DNA from: Lysobacterales bacterium
GTDB taxonomy: Bacteria; Pseudomonadota; Gammaproteobacteria; Xanthomonadales; Ahniellaceae
Reading direction: 5' to 3'
NCBI GenBank assembly: GCA_016721845.1
Contig: JADKHK010000011.1
Span: forward strand, 1 to 64,000
Length of the DNA: 64,000 bases
Position 1 is the stretch's first letter. Every line of letters starts with the position of its first letter. The notes beneath the pieces were generated by a model. That model made no database searches. It was not told where the DNA came from and was given only the letters and a program-made list of their open reading frames with translations. The position numbers were made by a program, and so were the translations under genes. Of the stretch, positions 60,591-64,000 are shown piece after piece.

Positions 60591-61384
60591 TGCACGAACG
60601 TGATGTCGATCGTGAGTCGCGCCCGCTGCACCCGCGTCGCGAGCAGCGCCAGAGCGAGCTGCGCGTGTTCGGCCTGCATGCCTGCCTGGCCGTGTTCCAG
60701 CGCCGGCGCGCGGCCATTCGCAAGGTGTATCTGGAGAAGGATCGGCTCGGTGCATTGCGCGAGGTGATCGCCCACTGCGTCGCGAACCGCATCGGTTATC
60801 GGCTGCTGCCGAGCGAGGAGCTGGAGAAGCTGACGAAGTCGCAGCATCACGAAGGCGTCTGCTTCGAAGTCTTGCGTGCGCCGTTGTTGTCGCTGGAGAC
60901 CGCGCTTGCGGCGATCGCGCCGGAGCGTCCGGCCTGGTTCGCATGGCTGGACGGGGTGGGCAACCCGCACAATCTCGGCGCGATGTTGCGCAGTGCCGCG
61001 CATTTCGGTTGTGCCGGATTGATCGTGCCACGCGATGCCGGTCTGGGCCTGTCGGGCGCCGCCTGTCGTGTGGCCGAAGGGGGCGCCGAAGCGGTGCCGC
61101 TGATCGGCATCGATGCGGCCGAGTCCGCGATCGCGATCCTGCATCGGCATCGCTTCGATCTGCTGGCCACGGTCGTGCGCGGCGGCGACGATCTGTTCGC
61201 GGTGCCGCTGCCGAAACGTGCGGTCTTCGTGATGGGCGCCGAAGAAGCCGGAATGAGCGATGCGCTGATCGCGCGTTGCGATCGCCGCATCGGCATTCCC
61301 GGCAGCGGTGCCGTCGAGAGCCTGAACGTCTCGGCGGCCTTCGCTGTGTTTGCGGCGCTGTGGGCGTCACAATCGCGGCCCTGA
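60590..61384 (+). CDS. TrmH/SpoU-family RNA methyltransferase
   Basis: A 264-residue SPOUT methyltransferase that puts a 2'-O-methyl group on rRNA or tRNA. After a basic lead there is an L30e-like substrate-binding domain (VFGLHACLAVFQRR). The three SPOUT motifs follow: LDGVGNPHNLGAMLRSAAHFG, VFVMGAEEAGMSDALI, and IPGSGAVESLNVSAAFAVF, which forms the knot and binds SAM. The ATG shares its A with the preceding stop (TGATG). The exact RNA site cannot be read from sequence; RlmB-like and TrmH-like assignments are both open. Confidence 0.92.
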   Translation: MHERDVDRESRPLHPRREQRQSELRVFGLHACLAVFQRRRAAIRKVYLEKDRLGALREVIAHCVANRIGYRLLPSEELEKLTKSQHHEGVCFEVLRAPLLSLETALAAIAPERPAWFAWLDGVGNPHNLGAMLRSAAHFGCAGLIVPRDAGLGLSGAACRVAEGGAEAVPLIGIDAAESAIAILHRHRFDLLATVVRGGDDLFAVPLPKRAVFVMGAEEAGMSDALIARCDRRIGIPGSGAVESLNVSAAFAVFAALWASQSRP

Positions 61385-61426
61385 CTCCGGCGAGAAGGCG
61401 CATGATCCGAATCGTTTCCCTGCCGG

Positions 61427-62641
61427 TTGCTCGCCCCGGCGTCGGTGGCGTTTCCGGCACCGCCGACGCAGACGCCGGCGACGAAGACGTTCGCGCTCGA
61501 CTACACGATCGAGTTGCTGCCGAAGCAGGACCAGGCGCGCATCCGCATCGCACTCGGCAAGGGCAGCGAGCGGGTCACGCAGCTCGCGCTGGATTACGAT
61601 GCCAAGCGCTACAGCGATTTCGCCGTCAGCGGCGGCAAGTTTGCAGCAGCGGGTGCCGGCAAGGCGGTCTGGACGCCGGCCGCGGGCGGATCGACCCTGA
61701 GCTATCGGGTGCGCATCACGCGCCAGCGCGACAGTGGCGATTTCGATGCGCGCATGACGCCGGACTGGGCCCTGTTCCGTGGCGACAAGGTGATCCCGTT
61801 CGTCACCGCGCGGATGAAGAAGAACACGGTGGCGGTCACCCACCTTGGCTTCGTGTTGCCGTCGGGCTGGAACAACGTCGACACCGGCTGGCCGCGACTG
61901 CCGAACAACCGCTTCGTCATCGACAATCCGGAGCGCAGCTTCGACCGCCCGATCGGCTGGATCATCGCCGGCAAGGTCGGCACCCGCTATGACAAGCCGG
62001 GCATGACCGAGGTCGTCGTCGCCGCGCCGAAAGGCGATGCGCTGGACCGCATGGATGCGCTGACGATGATCAATTTCGTCTGGCCCGAAGTCGAGCATGC
62101 CTTCGGGCGTACGCCGCGCAAGGTGCTGATCGTCGGTGCGGGCGATCCGATGTGGCGGGGCGGCCTGTCGGCGCCGAACTCGCTGTTCTTCCATTCGCAG
62201 CGGCCGCTGGTGAGCGAGAACGGGACCAGTTCGCTGTTCCACGAACTCACCCACGTGGTCACGCGCATCAGCGGCGAGGATCGCTCCGACTGGATCGCCG
62301 AAGGCCTGGCCGAATTCTATTCGGTCGAGCTGAACTGGCGTGCCGGTGGCATGAGCGACGTGCGTCGCGAACGGGTCTACCAGAGCCTGCGCGACTGGGG
62401 TCGTGACGTCCGTTCGCTGCGCACCGATCGCTCCACCGCCGAGGTCACGGCGCGCGCCGTGGTGCTGCTGCACGAGCTCGACGCCGAAATCCGCGCACGC
62501 ACCAAGAACGCGAAGGACATCGACGACGTGGCCCGCATCCTCAAGGTGATGCGCAAGGTGTCGACGCTGGAATTCATCGCAGCCACCGAGCAGGTACTGG
62601 GTGGCAAGTCGAAGGTGCTGGCGACGCCACTGTTAAAGTGA
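61427..62641 (+). CDS. Secreted M1-like (gluzincin) metallopeptidase, start probably frameshifted
   Basis: 404 residues from a TTG at 61427. The zinc motif HELTH is in SSLFHELTHVVTRIS, and the third ligand Glu is about 18 residues on in WIAEGLAEFYSV, as in gluzincins. The region before it is beta-rich like the M1 amino-terminal domain. The TTG is doubtful. An ATG at 61402 has a strong GAGAAGG ribosome-binding site and encodes MIRIVSLP, the start of a signal peptide, but in another frame. Removing one G at CCGGTTG (61424-61429) would join it to LLAPASVAFPAPP as a complete signal peptide. The substrate is unknown. Confidence 0.78.
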   Translation: MLAPASVAFPAPPTQTPATKTFALDYTIELLPKQDQARIRIALGKGSERVTQLALDYDAKRYSDFAVSGGKFAAAGAGKAVWTPAAGGSTLSYRVRITRQRDSGDFDARMTPDWALFRGDKVIPFVTARMKKNTVAVTHLGFVLPSGWNNVDTGWPRLPNNRFVIDNPERSFDRPIGWIIAGKVGTRYDKPGMTEVVVAAPKGDALDRMDALTMINFVWPEVEHAFGRTPRKVLIVGAGDPMWRGGLSAPNSLFFHSQRPLVSENGTSSLFHELTHVVTRISGEDRSDWIAEGLAEFYSVELNWRAGGMSDVRRERVYQSLRDWGRDVRSLRTDRSTAEVTARAVVLLHELDAEIRARTKNAKDIDDVARILKVMRKVSTLEFIAATEQVLGGKSKVLATPLLK

Positions 62642-62692
62642 AGATCGCGGCAGGACGACCAAAGCCACCCTGCAAGCCCGCCAAAATGTTGT

Positions 62693-62720
62693 CTGTTGGA
62701 GCGCCTTCAGGCGCGATTGC
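62693..62720 (+). repeat. REP-like palindromic element
   Basis: TGTTGGAGCGCCTTCAGGCGCGA contains GCGCC-TTCA-GGCGC. It resembles the GGAGC(G/C)...TTCA...GCGA repeats dispersed in xanthomonad and pseudomonad genomes. It lies between two convergent genes. Only one copy was seen in the window. Confidence 0.45.
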
Positions 62721-63992
62721 TCAACGAAGTCCTGGCTGTGTCATTTCTGTCCAGCGCTTGGAAATTCGACCCCTGACTTCGTCTGGTTTCAGGCGGATTT
62801 CGTTGGCCAGGACTACGTCGACTTCGCGACCACGACGAATCGCCGCGAACTTCAATGATGGCGAGAAGGCGATGTCGGCCGACCACTCGAACCATTGCGT
62901 TTCACCCGAGGGAGAAATGTTCACCGCGAGGCCGTAGTAGTCGAGAAACACCAGCACGCCTTGCTCGCCAAAGCGGTCTGCTGCACTGAACCTGACTGCG
63001 ATGTCCCCCGCCGCTTCAGCAGGAATTTCGTTCAGAACTCGCCCGTGCATGGACAGGGTCTTGCCGCTTGGGTCAAGGACCGGCGGTTCCAGTTGCCTGA
63101 GCCGGCCGTGCAATGGGCGCTGGGTCGGGCGTCGGCTCGGCACATCGGCCAGACCTCGCCGCAACATGACGTTGCCGTGTGTCGACTGACGGAATCCCAT
63201 CGTGGGTGACACCGTGTCTGCCGCAGCGCGATGATCGCCCGTTCGATCTAATTCGACCACTTGATCGAATTTCGCCAAGCCGAACACGGCATCGCCTTCG
63301 ATCGCGCAATCATTCACGGGCACGCCGAAATCGAGGTCGCGCCGCTCGCGGCGTTGACCATCGAGCAACGTTGCCTGGCCGCTTCTCAATCCCTGAGGTT
63401 CGAGGCAGACGATGGCGGCACTGGCATCGACGGCGATGCGCGCGTGGGGCATGTCTCCGCCTTCGATTGGCTTGAACGCGCGAGTCTCGGTCAAACGAGC
63501 GCCGTCGTGATCGACGAGTGCGATGACGAATTGCATCGATTCTTCGGTTGCTACTGCCCCCGCCGACTCCAGCGTCGTTGCGGTCCCGCTGCGCGGATCG
63601 TAGTCGAGCACGCCGTAGACGGCCGGCCGGTCGGCGAGGGCGATCCGCTTGCCGTCGGCATTCATCAACATCGTCCGCGGCCAGAACGCACCTTTCGGCT
63701 TGTAGTGAATTGCCATCACGGTTTGCGTGTGCAGGAGCGTCGCGCTCTCCGCCCGCCCGGGAACGGTGGCCACCGTTCGCTGGCGTTGGCCGCGTGCAAA
63801 GGCCACCACCTCGGCGCGGTCATCCTCGCCGATCAAGGCGATGCCGTTGCCCTGGTCCGAGACAATGATCGACGCCACGCGCACGCGTTCTTCGTCGGGC
63901 TGTACTGGCGGTAACAGGAACTCTGCTAGGGCAGGCGACGCACCGAATGTTGCAGCAATCGAAAAAGCGATGAATCGGAATCGATGGTTCAT
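62721..63992 (-). CDS. Secreted protein of unknown function (propeller-like)
   Basis: A 423-residue protein with a signal peptide (FRFIAFSIAATFGASPALA, cleavage before EFLLPP). The mature part has repeated short strand-turn units with acidic loops (SIIVSDQGNGIALIGEDDRAE, TMLMNADGKRIALAD, PPVLDPSGKTLSMHG, ADIAFSPSLKFAAIRRG). This suggests a beta-propeller of WD40-like blades, as in TolB-type folds. There is no catalytic motif, no lipobox and no FxxGFE tail. It is convergent with the metallopeptidase gene. I do not recognise the family. Confidence 0.65.
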   Translation of the reverse strand: MNHRFRFIAFSIAATFGASPALAEFLLPPVQPDEERVRVASIIVSDQGNGIALIGEDDRAEVVAFARGQRQRTVATVPGRAESATLLHTQTVMAIHYKPKGAFWPRTMLMNADGKRIALADRPAVYGVLDYDPRSGTATTLESAGAVATEESMQFVIALVDHDGARLTETRAFKPIEGGDMPHARIAVDASAAIVCLEPQGLRSGQATLLDGQRRERRDLDFGVPVNDCAIEGDAVFGLAKFDQVVELDRTGDHRAAADTVSPTMGFRQSTHGNVMLRRGLADVPSRRPTQRPLHGRLRQLEPPVLDPSGKTLSMHGRVLNEIPAEAAGDIAVRFSAADRFGEQGVLVFLDYYGLAVNISPSGETQWFEWSADIAFSPSLKFAAIRRGREVDVVLANEIRLKPDEVRGRISKRWTEMTQPGLR

Positions 63993-64000
63993 GGTGTCAG

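Overview
The window is GC-rich and gene-dense, and reads as chromosome of a gammaproteobacterium. The order fmdB-aspS / ruvC-ruvA-ruvB-ybgC-tolQRAB-pal-cpoB-queE-queC-tRNA-Lys is a conserved gammaproteobacterial arrangement. The secreted proteins with short C-terminal tails of the form [IL]F-x-[ND]-[GS]-F-[ED], together with the gene content, point to the Lysobacterales (Xanthomonadales). That placement is inference and was not searched. I see no CRISPR array, insertion sequence, phage gene or rRNA. No gene-free stretch exceeds about 160 bases.

Layout. 1-11.2 kb: a partial NAD(P)-binding protein, two secreted proteins facing left, fmdB, aspS, an AIM24-family protein with no visible start codon, a small hydrolase, a frameshifted DUF11-repeat secreted protein, a lipase-like hydrolase, and an AraC regulator divergent from an AhpD-like gene with a two-half-site operator between them. 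11.3-16.5 kb: an AlkC-like DNA repair gene and napEDABC (periplasmic nitrate reductase, leftward). 16.6-28.1 kb: ruvC-ruvA, kup, ruvB, the tol-pal operon, queuosine genes queE/queC around a MAPEG protein, and tRNA-Lys. 28.2-34.2 kb: a large sensor diguanylate cyclase (leftward), then a rightward set of two tiny homologous peptides with Xaa-Pro tails, a 2-oxoglutarate/Fe(II) oxygenase and a cupin-like protein. This last set looks like an undescribed peptide-modification (RiPP-like) system and is the most interesting part of the window. 34.2-45.0 kb: an FNR-type regulator facing a complete cbb3 oxidase locus (ccoNOQP, a small membrane protein, ccoG-ccoH-ccoI-ccoS, SafE), with a lone receiver protein and an S1/P1 nuclease upstream of ccoN. 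45.1-64 kb: hrpA, an acyltransferase, a methyltransferase, a divergent pair of paralogous 2OG oxygenases, a relA that loses its end at a class I aldolase gene, a three-gene operon of unknown function (one member frameshifted), a TrmH-type methyltransferase, a HExxH protease and a secreted protein of unknown function.

How it fits together. The FNR-type regulator has the cysteines for a 4Fe-4S cluster and an FNR-like recognition helix. Matching sites lie upstream of ccoN (perfect palindrome) and napE (centred exactly 41.5 bases upstream of the predicted start), so low-oxygen respiration with a high-affinity oxidase and nitrate reduction may share one regulator. The tol-pal genes maintain the outer membrane during division, and ruvABC resolve Holliday junctions.

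Caution: there are several apparent single-base frameshifts (about 5660, 7490, 58518, 61425) and one abrupt gene truncation (about 55545). Assembly error should be excluded before any of these is read as biology.
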